From: an uncultured Sulfitobacter sp.
GTDB lineage: Bacteria > Pseudomonadota > Alphaproteobacteria > Rhodobacterales > Rhodobacteraceae
Length of the DNA: 64,000 bases
Direction of reading: 5' to 3'
NCBI GenBank assembly: GCA_947502265.1
Contig: CANMZB010000013.1
Coordinates: forward strand, 1-64,000
This document shows positions 55,023 to 64,000 of this stretch, piece by piece; within the stretch, counting starts at the first letter, position 1, and each line of letters opens with the position of its first letter. The notes below the pieces were generated by a model that worked only from the letters and a program-made list of their open reading frames with translations, ran no database searches and was not told where the DNA came from. The position numbers and the translations under genes were made by a program.

Positions 55023-55612
55023 CCGGAAGCGCCACATTCTGGGAGCGCCGCCGCGTTGCCGTTCAGGCCGAGGAAGAGGCCGACGAAGCCGCCGTGCAAG
55101 CCGCGCGTGAAGCGGAGCAGCAGGAGGCTCTTGCCCGCAAAACAGACGCGGAAGTACTGACAGAACTGGGCCTGCCCGATCCTGATACCCTTGCCATGGG
55201 GGACGACTTCGCCGCCTTTATGGCCAAAGCCGTGCCGGAACACATCCGCAGACGCGCGCTGCGCAAATTGTGGCGCAGCAACCCTGTGCTGGCCTGTGTG
55301 GACGGGTTGAATGATTATGATGATGATTACCTCACCGGCAGCTTTGGCAACGGGCCGGTCCAGACAAGCTATCAGGTTGGTAAGGGGTTGCTGGCCCATG
55401 TTCTTGAAACAATGCGCCCGGATGAGGCTGATGAGGGGATGTCGCTCGACACTGAGAAGGTTTTGGCCGAGAGTAGTGTCGAACAGGAACCGGTAACAAA
55501 TATAGAAGATAACATGTCAGGCGCGCCGCAGGTTATGCAAGAGCAGGCGGGCGTGCCTGAATACACCAAACCGCGCCGGATGGTATTTCATTTTGACGGG
55601 AACAGCGCATGA
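55019..55612 (+). CDS. DUF3306 protein, formate dehydrogenase accessory
   Basis: A 197-residue protein from a TTG start preceded by a perfect AAGGAGG. SATFWERRRVAVQ near the start and PEHIRRRALRKLWRSNPVLA near 77 are the DUF3306 motifs, and DGLNDYDDDYL follows. Glu/Ala-rich helices and a long acidic linker make up the rest. It is coupled on both sides and probably acts with DUF3305 and TorD. Confidence 0.85.
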   Translation: MTGSATFWERRRVAVQAEEEADEAAVQAAREAEQQEALARKTDAEVLTELGLPDPDTLAMGDDFAAFMAKAVPEHIRRRALRKLWRSNPVLACVDGLNDYDDDYLTGSFGNGPVQTSYQVGKGLLAHVLETMRPDEADEGMSLDTEKVLAESSVEQEPVTNIEDNMSGAPQVMQEQAGVPEYTKPRRMVFHFDGNSA

Positions 55613-56217
55613 CACTGGCACAAGTACATCCGCAGATCGAAGAGGAAGACCGCCTGCGCGCGGATCTTTACAATTATCTCGGGTTGATGTTGTCTGGGCC
55701 GCCGGATGAAGTGTTGTTGGCGCAAACCGCAGCATTGACCGGCGATGCGTCCCCGTTGGGCAAGGCGATAGAGGGACTGGCGCAGGTTGCGAAAGTGATC
55801 CGGCCAAAACCGGCCCGCACCGAATATAACGCGCTGTTTATCGGCCTCGGGCGGGGGGAATTGTTGCCCTACGCCAGCTATTATATGACGGGATTCCTTA
55901 ACGAAAAGCCGCTTGCCAATCTGCGCGCGGATATGGCCACGCTTGGCATCACGCGGGCCCAAAACACGTTCGAGCCGGAAGATAACATTGCCTCGCTGAT
56001 GGAAATGATGGGCGGCATGATTGTCGGGCGCTTTGGCGATCCGGCACCGCTGGTGCGCCAGAAAGAATTTTATAACAAGCACATCGGCCCGTGGGCCACG
56101 CATTTCTTTACGGACTTGCAGGGGGCAAAAGCATCGGTGCTTTATGCCTCTCTCGGGGCGGTGGGGGCCGAATTTCTGAGCATCGAGCAGGAAGCGTTCC
56201 GGATGATGACTGGCTGA
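55609..56217 (+). CDS. TorD/DmsD-family molybdoenzyme chaperone
   Basis: A 202-residue all-helical protein. LRADLYNYLGLMLSGPPDEVL near the N-terminus, YNALFIGLGRGELLPYASYYMTG near 66 and HIGPWATHFFTDLQ near 158 match TorD-type chaperones. These bind Tat signals and apo-enzymes until cofactor is inserted. The next two products both carry twin-arginine signals, so they are the natural clients. Confidence 0.88.
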   Translation: MTLAQVHPQIEEEDRLRADLYNYLGLMLSGPPDEVLLAQTAALTGDASPLGKAIEGLAQVAKVIRPKPARTEYNALFIGLGRGELLPYASYYMTGFLNEKPLANLRADMATLGITRAQNTFEPEDNIASLMEMMGGMIVGRFGDPAPLVRQKEFYNKHIGPWATHFFTDLQGAKASVLYASLGAVGAEFLSIEQEAFRMMTG

Positions 56218-56302
56218 TTGCCAGACGGTTAAACGGCGGCCGGGACATTTATTTAGCGGGATCGCCATGCAAAATAAAACAACAGGAAAAGGGAGTATTC
56301 AA

Positions 56303-56494
56303 ATGACTGACACGGAAAAGGGCACAACCCGCCGGAGTTTCCTGAAGATCGCAGGCACGGCAATGCCGGGTGTTGTGGCGGTTGTCGCCGGCACCAGCGC
56401 CGCACACGCCGCACCGGCGGAGGTGGATCTGACATCGCATGTGATGCAGGATACAGAACATACGCGCACCTATCTTGAAACGGCGCGTTTTTAA
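56303..56494 (+). CDS. Small twin-arginine protein of the formate dehydrogenase operon
   Basis: A 63-residue protein with TTRRSFLKIAGTAMPG (Tat motif at 9-14) and a signal region ending near AHA (about 36), leaving a mature peptide of only about 27 residues (EVDLTSHVMQDTEHTRTYLE). GGGAG lies 8 bases before the ATG. Similar short Tat proteins precede FdhA in many alphaproteobacteria. It may be a small periplasmic FDH subunit or a Tat-escort. Confidence 0.82.
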   Translation: MTDTEKGTTRRSFLKIAGTAMPGVVAVVAGTSAAHAAPAEVDLTSHVMQDTEHTRTYLETARF

Positions 56495-56580
56495 TACTGC
56501 GCAACCTGTCCGGCGACATCAGGGCAGTGAATTATTGACGGCGACCAAGACTGCGACAGCGCAGAAGTAGGGAGAAGACC

Positions 56581-59500
56581 ATGCTTAGGAAAAAGACAAA
56601 TGGCAGCGCGCGCCGGTCGGGAAGACCGTCTGTAGCGTCTGGCGCAACCGGCTCCGTTGACCGGCGTACGTTCTTGCGCGGATCGGGCCTTGCCATCGGC
56701 GGGCTGGCCGCTGTTGCTGCAACCGGTGGAACGGTGTCGCAGGCCACGGCGCAAACCGCCGCGCAGCGCGCGATCGAGATCAAGAAGACCGTCTGCACGC
56801 ATTGCTCGGTCGGGTGTACGGTGATTGCCGAGGTCGATAACGGCGTCTGGACAGGGCAGGAGCCCGGTTTTGACAGCCCGTTCAACCTGGGCTCGCATTG
56901 TGCCAAGGGCGCATCCGTGCGCGAACATGCGCATGGCGAGCGTCGCCTGAAATACCCGATGAAGAAAGAGAACGGCGAATGGGTCCGTCTCAGCTGGGAA
57001 CAGGCGATCAACGAGATCGGGGATGGCATGATGAAGATCCGCGACGAAAGCGGACCGGATTCTGTTTACTGGCTGGGATCGGCCAAGCACAGCAACGAAC
57101 AGGCCTATCTGTTTCGCAAGTTCGCCGCATATTGGGGCACCAACAACGTTGACCACCAAGCGCGGATTTGTCACTCGACCACTGTGGCCGGTGTGGCGAA
57201 TACATGGGGCTACGGCGCCATGACCAACAGCTACAACGACATCCACAACTCCAAGGCGATGTTCCTGATTGGCTCCAACCCCGCCGAGGCGCATCCTGTT
57301 TCGCTTCTGCATATCCTGAAGGCGAAAGAAGAGAACAACGCGCCGCTTATCGTATGCGATCCGCGCTTTACGCGCACGGCGGCCCATGCCGATGAATATG
57401 TGCGCTTCCGCCCCGGCTCGGATGTGGCGCTGATCTGGGGTATTCTGTGGCATATTTTCGAGAATGGCTGGGAAGACAGGGAATTCATGCGCACCCGTGC
57501 CTGGGGCATGGACCAGATCCGCGACGAGGTGAAGCGCTGGACTCCTGAGGAGACCGAGCGCGTGACCGGCACGCCCGGTGCACAGCTTGAGCGGGTCGCG
57601 CGCACCCTGGCCAACAACCGTCCCGGCACGTTGATCTGGTGCATGGGCGGCACGCAGCACAGCAACGGCAACAACAACACCCGTGCCTATTGCATCCTTC
57701 AGCTTGCCCTTGGCAACATGGGCCGTGCGGGCGGTGGCACCAACATCTTCCGCGGCCATGACAACGTGCAGGGCGCTACCGACCTTGGCGTTCTGGCGGA
57801 TACATTGCCGGGATATTACGGGTTGTCCGAAGGGTCATGGGCGCATTGGGCGCGCGTGTGGGAAGAAGACCTTGACTGGCTCAAGGGACAGTTTTCCGAC
57901 GCGAGCGTTGGCGACACCAAAATGATGAACCTGACGGGGATTCCGGTCAGCCGCTGGATTGATGGGGTGCTCGAAGACAAAGCCAACCTTGACCAGCCTG
58001 ACAACACCCGCGCCATGGTTCTATGGGGCCATGCACCAAACTCGCAGACCCGCATGAAGGAAATGAAGACCGCGATGGAGCGGTTGGACATGCTGGTTGT
58101 GGTTGACCCGTATCCCACCGTTTCGGCGGTGATGCAGGACCGCACCGATGGCGTCTATCTGCTGCCGGCCTGTACGCAGTTCGAAACCCGCGGTTCGGTG
58201 ACGGCTTCAAACCGGTCGCTGCAATGGCGCGAGAAAGTCTTTGATCCTTTGTTTGAATCGCTGCCTGACCATACGATTCTGGCGAAATTCGCCGAAAAGT
58301 TCGGCTTTCACGACAAGATGTTCCGCAACATCGCGATTGACGAGGGCGGCGAGCCGAATGTCGAGGACCTGACCCGCGAATTCAACCGTGGCATGTGGAC
58401 CATCGGCTATACCGGCCAAAGCCCCGAGCGCATGAAAAAGCACATGGCCAACCAGCATACGTTCGACCGCACCACGTTGCGCGCCGTTGGCGGGCCTGCG
58501 GATGGTGATGTCTACGGCATGCCTTGGCCTTGCTGGGGAACCGCCGAGATGAACCACCCCGGAACGCCAATCCTTTATGACATGTCGGTTCCGGTGGCCG
58601 AAGGCGGCCTGACCTTCCGCGCCCGTTTCGGGGTGGAGCGGGACGGCGACAATCTTCTGGCCGAAGGGGTCTATTCCAAAGATTCCGAGATCAAGGACGG
58701 GTATCCCGAATTCACCGTACAAATGTTGCGTGATCTGGGGTGGGAAAATGACCTGACCGCAGAGGAAATGGCCAGCATCAACCGCGTTGCGGGCTATCCT
58801 GACGGCGCCCCCCTGACGGCCGAGCCTGCAGATGATGGTGGTGCAAACGCAAGCGAGGAAGTGGGAGAAACATCGCAGCAGGGTGAAATACCTTCGGATT
58901 TCGAGGCGAAAACCGGTGGCGTAAACTGGAAAACCGACCTGTCGGGTGGTATCCAGCGCGTTGCGATCAAACACGGTTGTGCGCCGTTCGGCAACGCCAA
59001 GGCCCGCGCCGTGGTCTGGACCTTCCCCGATCCGGTGCCGCTGCACCGCGAGCCGCTGTATTCCAACCGGCGCGATCTGGTGGCCGATTATCCGACCTAC
59101 GAGGATAAAAAGTTCTGGCGCGTTCCGACGATGTACAGCTCGATCCAGAAGAACGATTTCTCGAAGGATTATCCGATCATCCTGACTTCCGGCCGTTTGG
59201 TCGAATACGAAGGCGGGGGCGAGGAAACCCGCTCCAACCCTTGGTTGGCGGAGCTCCAGCAGGACATGTTTGTCGAGATCAACATCCGCGACGCCAATGA
59301 CCTTGGCGTCCGTGATGGCGCACAGGTCTGGGTCGAAGGCCCCGAGGGGGGCAAGGTCAAGGTGATGGCCATGGTGACCGAACGTGTGGGTGCCGGCGTG
59401 GCCTTCATGCCGTTCCACTTTGGCGGTCATTTCGAGGGTAAAGATCTGCGCGATAAATATCCCGAGGGGGCCGATCCTTACGTCCTGGGGGAGTCAGCCA

Positions 59501-59583
59501 ACCTTGCCCAGACCTATGGCTATGACAGCGTAACCCAGATGCAAGAGACCAAAGCGACTCTCTGCAAAATCTGGACAGCATAA
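56581..59583 (+). CDS. fdhA: Formate dehydrogenase catalytic subunit (Cys type, Tat-exported)
   Basis: A 1000-residue Mo/W-bis-MGD enzyme oxidising formate to CO2 in the periplasm. The Tat motif is DRRTFLRGSG at 27-36. A [4Fe-4S] cluster is bound by VCTHCSVGC near 72-80 and a later Cys in GSHCAKG. The metal ligand is Cys in ARICHSTTVAG (about 197), so it is not a selenoenzyme. The MGD domain at the C-terminus includes LTSGRLVEYEGGGEETRSNP. An acidic Asp/Glu/Ala-rich stretch near 750-775 looks like an insertion. FdhB follows 13 bases later. Confidence 0.93.
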   Translation: MLRKKTNGSARRSGRPSVASGATGSVDRRTFLRGSGLAIGGLAAVAATGGTVSQATAQTAAQRAIEIKKTVCTHCSVGCTVIAEVDNGVWTGQEPGFDSPFNLGSHCAKGASVREHAHGERRLKYPMKKENGEWVRLSWEQAINEIGDGMMKIRDESGPDSVYWLGSAKHSNEQAYLFRKFAAYWGTNNVDHQARICHSTTVAGVANTWGYGAMTNSYNDIHNSKAMFLIGSNPAEAHPVSLLHILKAKEENNAPLIVCDPRFTRTAAHADEYVRFRPGSDVALIWGILWHIFENGWEDREFMRTRAWGMDQIRDEVKRWTPEETERVTGTPGAQLERVARTLANNRPGTLIWCMGGTQHSNGNNNTRAYCILQLALGNMGRAGGGTNIFRGHDNVQGATDLGVLADTLPGYYGLSEGSWAHWARVWEEDLDWLKGQFSDASVGDTKMMNLTGIPVSRWIDGVLEDKANLDQPDNTRAMVLWGHAPNSQTRMKEMKTAMERLDMLVVVDPYPTVSAVMQDRTDGVYLLPACTQFETRGSVTASNRSLQWREKVFDPLFESLPDHTILAKFAEKFGFHDKMFRNIAIDEGGEPNVEDLTREFNRGMWTIGYTGQSPERMKKHMANQHTFDRTTLRAVGGPADGDVYGMPWPCWGTAEMNHPGTPILYDMSVPVAEGGLTFRARFGVERDGDNLLAEGVYSKDSEIKDGYPEFTVQMLRDLGWENDLTAEEMASINRVAGYPDGAPLTAEPADDGGANASEEVGETSQQGEIPSDFEAKTGGVNWKTDLSGGIQRVAIKHGCAPFGNAKARAVVWTFPDPVPLHREPLYSNRRDLVADYPTYEDKKFWRVPTMYSSIQKNDFSKDYPIILTSGRLVEYEGGGEETRSNPWLAELQQDMFVEINIRDANDLGVRDGAQVWVEGPEGGKVKVMAMVTERVGAGVAFMPFHFGGHFEGKDLRDKYPEGADPYVLGESANLAQTYGYDSVTQMQETKATLCKIWTA

Positions 59584-59596
59584 GAGGAGACCTATC

Positions 59597-60202
59597 ATGG
59601 CTAGAGCAAAGTTTCTCTGCGACGCCGAGCGCTGCATCGAATGCAACGCCTGCGTCACCGCCTGCAAAAACGAGCACGAGGTGCCTTGGGGCATCAACCG
59701 TCGCAAGGTGGTCACGATCAACGACGGCAAACCGGGCGAACGCTCGATCTCGGTGGCCTGTATGCACTGTTCGGATGCGCCGTGCATGGCTGTGTGTCCG
59801 GTGGATTGCTTCTATCAGACCGAAGACGGGATCGTGCTGCACTCCAAAGACCTGTGCATCGGCTGTGGCTATTGTTTCTATGCGTGCCCCTTTGGCGCAC
59901 CGCAGTACCCGCAAGCGGGCAACTTCGGATCACGCGGCAAGATGGACAAATGCACCTTCTGCGCCGGTGGTCCCGAAGAAAACCACTCCGCCGCCGAGTT
60001 CGCCAAATACGGGCGCAACCGGATCGCGGAAGGCAAACTGCCGCTGTGCGCCGAGATGTGTTCAACCAAGGCGTTGCTGGCTGGTGACGGTGACACCGTT
60101 TCCGACATCTACCGTGAGCGCATCGTCGCGCGTGGTTTTGGCGCAGGCGCTTGGGGCTGGGGCACGGCTTATGGCCAGAAGGGTCAACCGGCACAGCAAT
60201 GA
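59597..60202 (+). CDS. fdhB: Formate dehydrogenase beta (four-cluster ferredoxin) subunit
   Basis: A 201-residue FDH3-type Fe-S subunit with four Cys groups: CIECNACVTACKNEH, CMHCSDAPCMAVCPVDCF, CIGCGYCFYACPFGAPQ and CTFCAGGPEE with a late CAEMC. It lacks the C-terminal membrane helix of FdnH and carries electrons from FdhA to the cytochrome subunit. It probably travels through Tat with FdhA, since it has no signal of its own. Confidence 0.92.
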   Translation: MARAKFLCDAERCIECNACVTACKNEHEVPWGINRRKVVTINDGKPGERSISVACMHCSDAPCMAVCPVDCFYQTEDGIVLHSKDLCIGCGYCFYACPFGAPQYPQAGNFGSRGKMDKCTFCAGGPEENHSAAEFAKYGRNRIAEGKLPLCAEMCSTKALLAGDGDTVSDIYRERIVARGFGAGAWGWGTAYGQKGQPAQQ

Positions 60203-60243
60203 AGAAGCGGCGAATAATTCGGCGCGCCCTCCCTGGACCAAGC

Positions 60244-60274
60244 GGGCGGCCTTTACAGGGCCGCCCGTCTTTTA
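60244..60274 (+). terminator. Hairpin with T-tract inside the fdh operon
   Basis: GGGCGGCC and GGCCGCCC pair around a 7-base loop and are followed within 3 bases by TTTT. It lies 42 bases after fdhB and 24 bases before the gamma subunit start, so it is likely to attenuate read-through into the last genes. Confidence 0.6.
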
Positions 60275-60297
60275 CGACATACTAAAGGATCGCCCTG

Positions 60298-61482
60298 ATG
60301 CTTCGTCTCTTTGCAGTTTTTGTCCTGATTTGCAGCTTTCTTGCGCCGGCCTGGGCGCAGGAAGCCGTGGACAATCCACGCGCGCAAACGGGCGGGGCGC
60401 AAACGCTTGATGATATCTTGCGCCGCCAGTCGTCACAGAAAGTGGACGACACATTCCGCAGTTCCGTCACCGGCGATCCGGAGGCCGCGGCACCTATGAC
60501 TGCGCCGCTTGGGACGCGCGGCGGGCAATCCGATCCGGATCTGTGGCGCGCGTTGCGCTATGATACGGCGGACGTAAAAACCCAATCGCGCGGGCCTGCT
60601 TCGACAACGCTTATTCAGGACGGTGGCATGTGGTGGCTAAAGCTGCGCGAAGGCCCGATGCTGGTCTATGGCGCGGCGCTTTTGGGGGGGACATTGTTGC
60701 TGCTGGCACTGTTCTACCTGATCCGCGGGCGCATCCGTATCGAGGGCGAGAAAACCGGCCGTAGCATCACCCGCTTCAAGGCGGTAGAGCGGTTTGGTCA
60801 CTGGCTTCTGGCGGGTTCCTTCCTTATCCTCGGCGTCACCGGTCTGATTTCTCTTTTCGGGCGCAAGGTGCTGATACCGGCCTTCGGCCACGATGCGTTT
60901 TCGACCCTCGCAATCGGAACAAAATGGATCCACAACAACATCTCCTGGGCCTTTATCGTGGCGCTGGTCATCATCTTTGTTTTCTGGGTTGCACATAATC
61001 TTCCCGACCGTACGGATATTAACTGGCTGTTAAAAGGCGGCGGGATTTTCGGCAGTGGCCACCCTCCTGCCAAGAAGTTCAACGCGGGCCAGAAGTTGAT
61101 TTTCTGGTCGGTGATCCTGCTTGGAACGTCGATTTCGGTGTCAGGTCTTTCACTGCTGTTCCCGTTTGAATTCAATATGTTCGGGCCGACCTTCGGAGTG
61201 CTGAACGATTGGGGCGTCACCGGTTGGGTCGGGTTGGATCCGCTGCCCTATCCGCTGACACCGCAAGAAGAAATGCAGTATGCCCAGCTTTGGCATGCCA
61301 TTGTCAGCCTTGTTCTGACTGCCATCATTTTCGCCCATATCTACATTGGCTCCATCGGGATGGAGGGAGCGTTTGACGCCATGGGCAGCGGCGATGTGGA
61401 GGAACAGTGGGCGCGTGAACATCACAGCCTGTGGGTGGAAGAAGTTCAGGAGACCGGATTGCGCCAAGGCAGGGAAGTATAG
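60298..61482 (+). CDS. Formate dehydrogenase cytochrome b556 (gamma) subunit
   Basis: A 394-residue membrane subunit: a signal peptide (cleavage near WAQ, residue 21), a periplasmic extension of about 95 residues, one extra helix near 120-142, then the four-helix FDH cytochrome b core. Heme His candidates are VERFGHWLLAGSF near 163, WIHNNISWAFIV near 207 and FAHIYIG near 346. It passes electrons to quinone. The N-terminal extension is longer than in E. coli FdnI, but this layout is common in proteobacterial FDH3 enzymes. Confidence 0.9.
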   Translation: MLRLFAVFVLICSFLAPAWAQEAVDNPRAQTGGAQTLDDILRRQSSQKVDDTFRSSVTGDPEAAAPMTAPLGTRGGQSDPDLWRALRYDTADVKTQSRGPASTTLIQDGGMWWLKLREGPMLVYGAALLGGTLLLLALFYLIRGRIRIEGEKTGRSITRFKAVERFGHWLLAGSFLILGVTGLISLFGRKVLIPAFGHDAFSTLAIGTKWIHNNISWAFIVALVIIFVFWVAHNLPDRTDINWLLKGGGIFGSGHPPAKKFNAGQKLIFWSVILLGTSISVSGLSLLFPFEFNMFGPTFGVLNDWGVTGWVGLDPLPYPLTPQEEMQYAQLWHAIVSLVLTAIIFAHIYIGSIGMEGAFDAMGSGDVEEQWAREHHSLWVEEVQETGLRQGREV

Positions 61483-61483
61483 G

Positions 61484-61615
61484 ATGAAGGCATTTTTGAC
61501 AGCAATGGTTGCCTTGGTGTTCATCACCGTCGGCGCGAACCTGATTTTGACGTATAGCGACTTTTCCGCAAGCGCTGTTACGGTATCCCCCGGAAACGTG
61601 AGGATTCACGACTAG
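61484..61615 (+). CDS. Small single-helix membrane peptide at the end of the fdh operon
   Basis: A 43-residue product: MKAFLTAMVALVFITVGANL forms one hydrophobic helix, followed by a short polar tail. It starts one base after the gamma subunit stop, with AGGGAAG upstream. Position and size suggest a small accessory subunit or stabiliser of the membrane part, analogous to CydX. I recognise no named family. Confidence 0.65.
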   Translation: MKAFLTAMVALVFITVGANLILTYSDFSASAVTVSPGNVRIHD

Positions 61616-61671
61616 CGCCAAAGTCGGTTCATCGCACCAGACGTGACCAGCCGGGTATGCAGCTACGCGCG

Positions 61672-61779
61672 CTAGAGCGTCCCGGCTTTAATCCGAGGCA
61701 TCTCTTGTCGCCAATGTCGCGAGAGCGCTGAAGGCGTGGCAGGGTATCGGGGATTCAAGTTCAAGGTGGGGCGTTCTAG
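61672..61779. repeat. 108-bp MITE-like repeat, copy B
   Basis: It starts CTAGAGCGTCCCGGC and ends GGTGGGGCGTTCTAG. Length equals copy A, with about 16 mismatches and no gaps by eye. It lies in the gap between convergent genes (the fdh operon and the lipoprotein hydrolase), the same setting as copy A, in the same orientation. Confidence 0.75.
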
Positions 61780-61876
61780 TGTCGGTGACGGGGATGTGAG
61801 CGCGCCCGCCATCTGTCGGGAGCGTGAATTTTCTTTGAAACCGCGTTTAGATCATCGTGGATCAGAGGTGCCCGTG

Positions 61877-62977
<1,101 letters not shown>

Positions 62978-63059
62978 CCACGGTATTCCTTATGCTGCCG
63001 TAGTCGATCAAAATGATGCTGTGGGGGCCTTACTAAGCAGCCCCAAGCTGCCTTGAGGG

Positions 63060-64000
63060 TCATCCTGACAGGCTCATTGAACGGCGAAACAACAGCAGGC
63101 TTGCCACAAAGAAGGCCAGTCCAAGCCCTGCCATCAGCGACAATTCGAACCAGACCGCGCCCAGACCCGCGCCGCGAAACACCACCGCCTTGGCAAAAGC
63201 CAGAAAGTGGCGGGAGGGAAGGACCAATGTCAGCCGTTGTACAATGTCGGGTTGGCTTTCGATGGCGCCCATGCCGCCCGAAAGCATAATGATGGGGATG
63301 ATGACCATGATCACCAGCAGCGCGAATTGCGCCATACTGCGCGCCATCGTGCCAAGGAACATGCCAATGGCGGCGGCGGCGGCGAGGTAAATTGCGGTTC
63401 CGCTCAGCAGCAACGCCACCGATCCGCTTACAGGCACCTTTAGCAATCCCTGAACCACGAACATAAGCGACAGGGTGAAGGCCGCCAGCACAACGACCAC
63501 GTTGGCCAGCACTTTGGACAGTGCAATTTCCAGCGGCGTGAGCGGCATCACCATCAAATGCTCGATGGTGCCTTTTTCACGTTCTCGCAGCATCGCCGCC
63601 CCGGTCAGGGCAATGGTCAAAAGCGACAGCTGGTTCAAAAGCGAGGAGACCGATTTGAACCAGACCGGATTCCCGTTGGGGTTAAAGGCGCGGCGCAACT
63701 CAAGGCGCAACGCCGGATCGGGCGCATCGGGATTGCCCGACAGAAATGCGCGGGTTTCCGAAGCCAGGATACTGACGATGTAATCGGTGCCAAGCTGGGC
63801 CTGTGACACGGCGGTGGCGTCAACCTCAAGCTGGGCGACGGGCATCAGGCCCGAAATCACATCGGCCTCGAAACCGGGAGGGAAGGCGAGGACGAACATG
63901 ATCCGGCCTGCGTCCATTTCGGGGCCCACCTGATCAGGGGTGACCATCACCGGCGGCTGGAACCACGGCGGGCCAAGCGCATCGGCGATCTGGCGTGACA
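63060..64000 (-). CDS. ABC-2 type transporter permease (5-prime end outside window)
   Basis: At least 313 codons, open to the right edge. It has a large periplasmic loop (VISGLMPVAQLEVDATAVSQ) followed by about five helices, with the ABC-2 motif LTGAAMLREREKGTIEHLMV and the conserved PLTPLEIALSKVLAN. This resembles YhhJ/YbhS-type exporters of the MacB-like or drug/lipid export systems that work with an ATPase and a membrane fusion protein. Those partners would lie upstream, beyond the window. Confidence 0.85.
   Translation of the reverse strand, partial: SRQIADALGPPWFQPPVMVTPDQVGPEMDAGRIMFVLAFPPGFEADVISGLMPVAQLEVDATAVSQAQLGTDYIVSILASETRAFLSGNPDAPDPALRLELRRAFNPNGNPVWFKSVSSLLNQLSLLTIALTGAAMLREREKGTIEHLMVMPLTPLEIALSKVLANVVVVLAAFTLSLMFVVQGLLKVPVSGSVALLLSGTAIYLAAAAAIGMFLGTMARSMAQFALLVIMVIIPIIMLSGGMGAIESQPDIVQRLTLVLPSRHFLAFAKAVVFRGAGLGAVWFELSLMAGLGLAFFVASLLLFRRSMSLSG

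Noticed and set aside
57150-57190. Possible selenocysteine site in formate dehydrogenase
   Set aside because: The metal-ligand codon is TGT (Cys); there is no in-frame TGA.

Overview
The window reads as the chromosome of an alphaproteobacterium of the Rhodobacterales (marine roseobacter type). The grounds are GC-rich coding with dense ATGA-type overlaps, a NarK1-NarK2 fusion beside a cluster-less NarR-like regulator, a gene for the hexameric tyrosine-coordinated heme protein first described from Silicibacter, and the DUF3305/DUF3306/TorD formate dehydrogenase set. This is inference from gene content; I cannot name a species. I saw no rRNA, tRNA or CRISPR array.

Layout. 0-1.6 kb is an AT-richer accessory edge: a tyrosine recombinase cut off at its HxxR box by the end of an IS3-like element. 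1.6-9.1 kb holds a MATE exporter and a five-gene peptide-type ABC transporter operon ending in a calcineurin-like phosphodiesterase. 9.1-13.1 kb is an Lrp regulator divergent from a fused indolepyruvate ferredoxin oxidoreductase. 13.3-20.3 kb is the cytochrome bd block: an Rrf2 regulator divergent from cydDC, then cydABX, with FNR-type boxes before cydD and cydA. 20.3-25.1 kb is a decaying stretch. It carries a TDT-family transporter, a periplasmic DsrE-like protein and a Tat-exported sulfide:quinone reductase-like flavoprotein, all frameshifted, followed by an intact hydratase with truncated remnants of an FAH-family gene and an aldehyde dehydrogenase. An orphan phnM follows.

26.6-30.8 kb is a nitric-oxide response cluster: nsrR, the heme protein HTHP and a DUF6522 protein on the minus strand, divergent from a group III truncated haemoglobin, a 5-formyl-THF cyclo-ligase-like protein, NnrS and NnrU. 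A perfect GGTATT-N3-AATACC palindrome sits between the two arms. 30.8-45.8 kb is the nitrate respiration block: narR, narK, narGHJI, a parvulin-type isomerase, a beta-carbonic anhydrase, moeA, a DUF2478 protein and a one-component regulator with a ligand-binding domain. 45.8-49.7 kb is an oxyanion importer (tupBCA plus a ModA-like binding protein) and trmO.

49.8-61.6 kb is a membrane-bound, periplasmic formate dehydrogenase cluster. A minus-strand maturation arm (DUF6505, ligase-like protein, Mrp, DUF6494, a large Fe-S protein) is divergent from DUF3305, DUF3306, TorD-like, a small Tat protein, FdhA, FdhB, the cytochrome b subunit and a 43-residue membrane peptide. Two copies of a 108-bp repeat with inverted ends lie in convergent gaps at 49.68 and 61.67 kb. 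The window ends with a lipoprotein hydrolase whose signal peptide is built on a hexanucleotide repeat, and a partial ABC-2 permease.

Together the core describes a bacterium equipped for low oxygen. Formate oxidation feeds quinol, which is spent on nitrate (Nar) or scarce oxygen (bd oxidase). Mo/W uptake and cofactor insertion genes lie between the two molybdoenzymes, and NO defence lies alongside.
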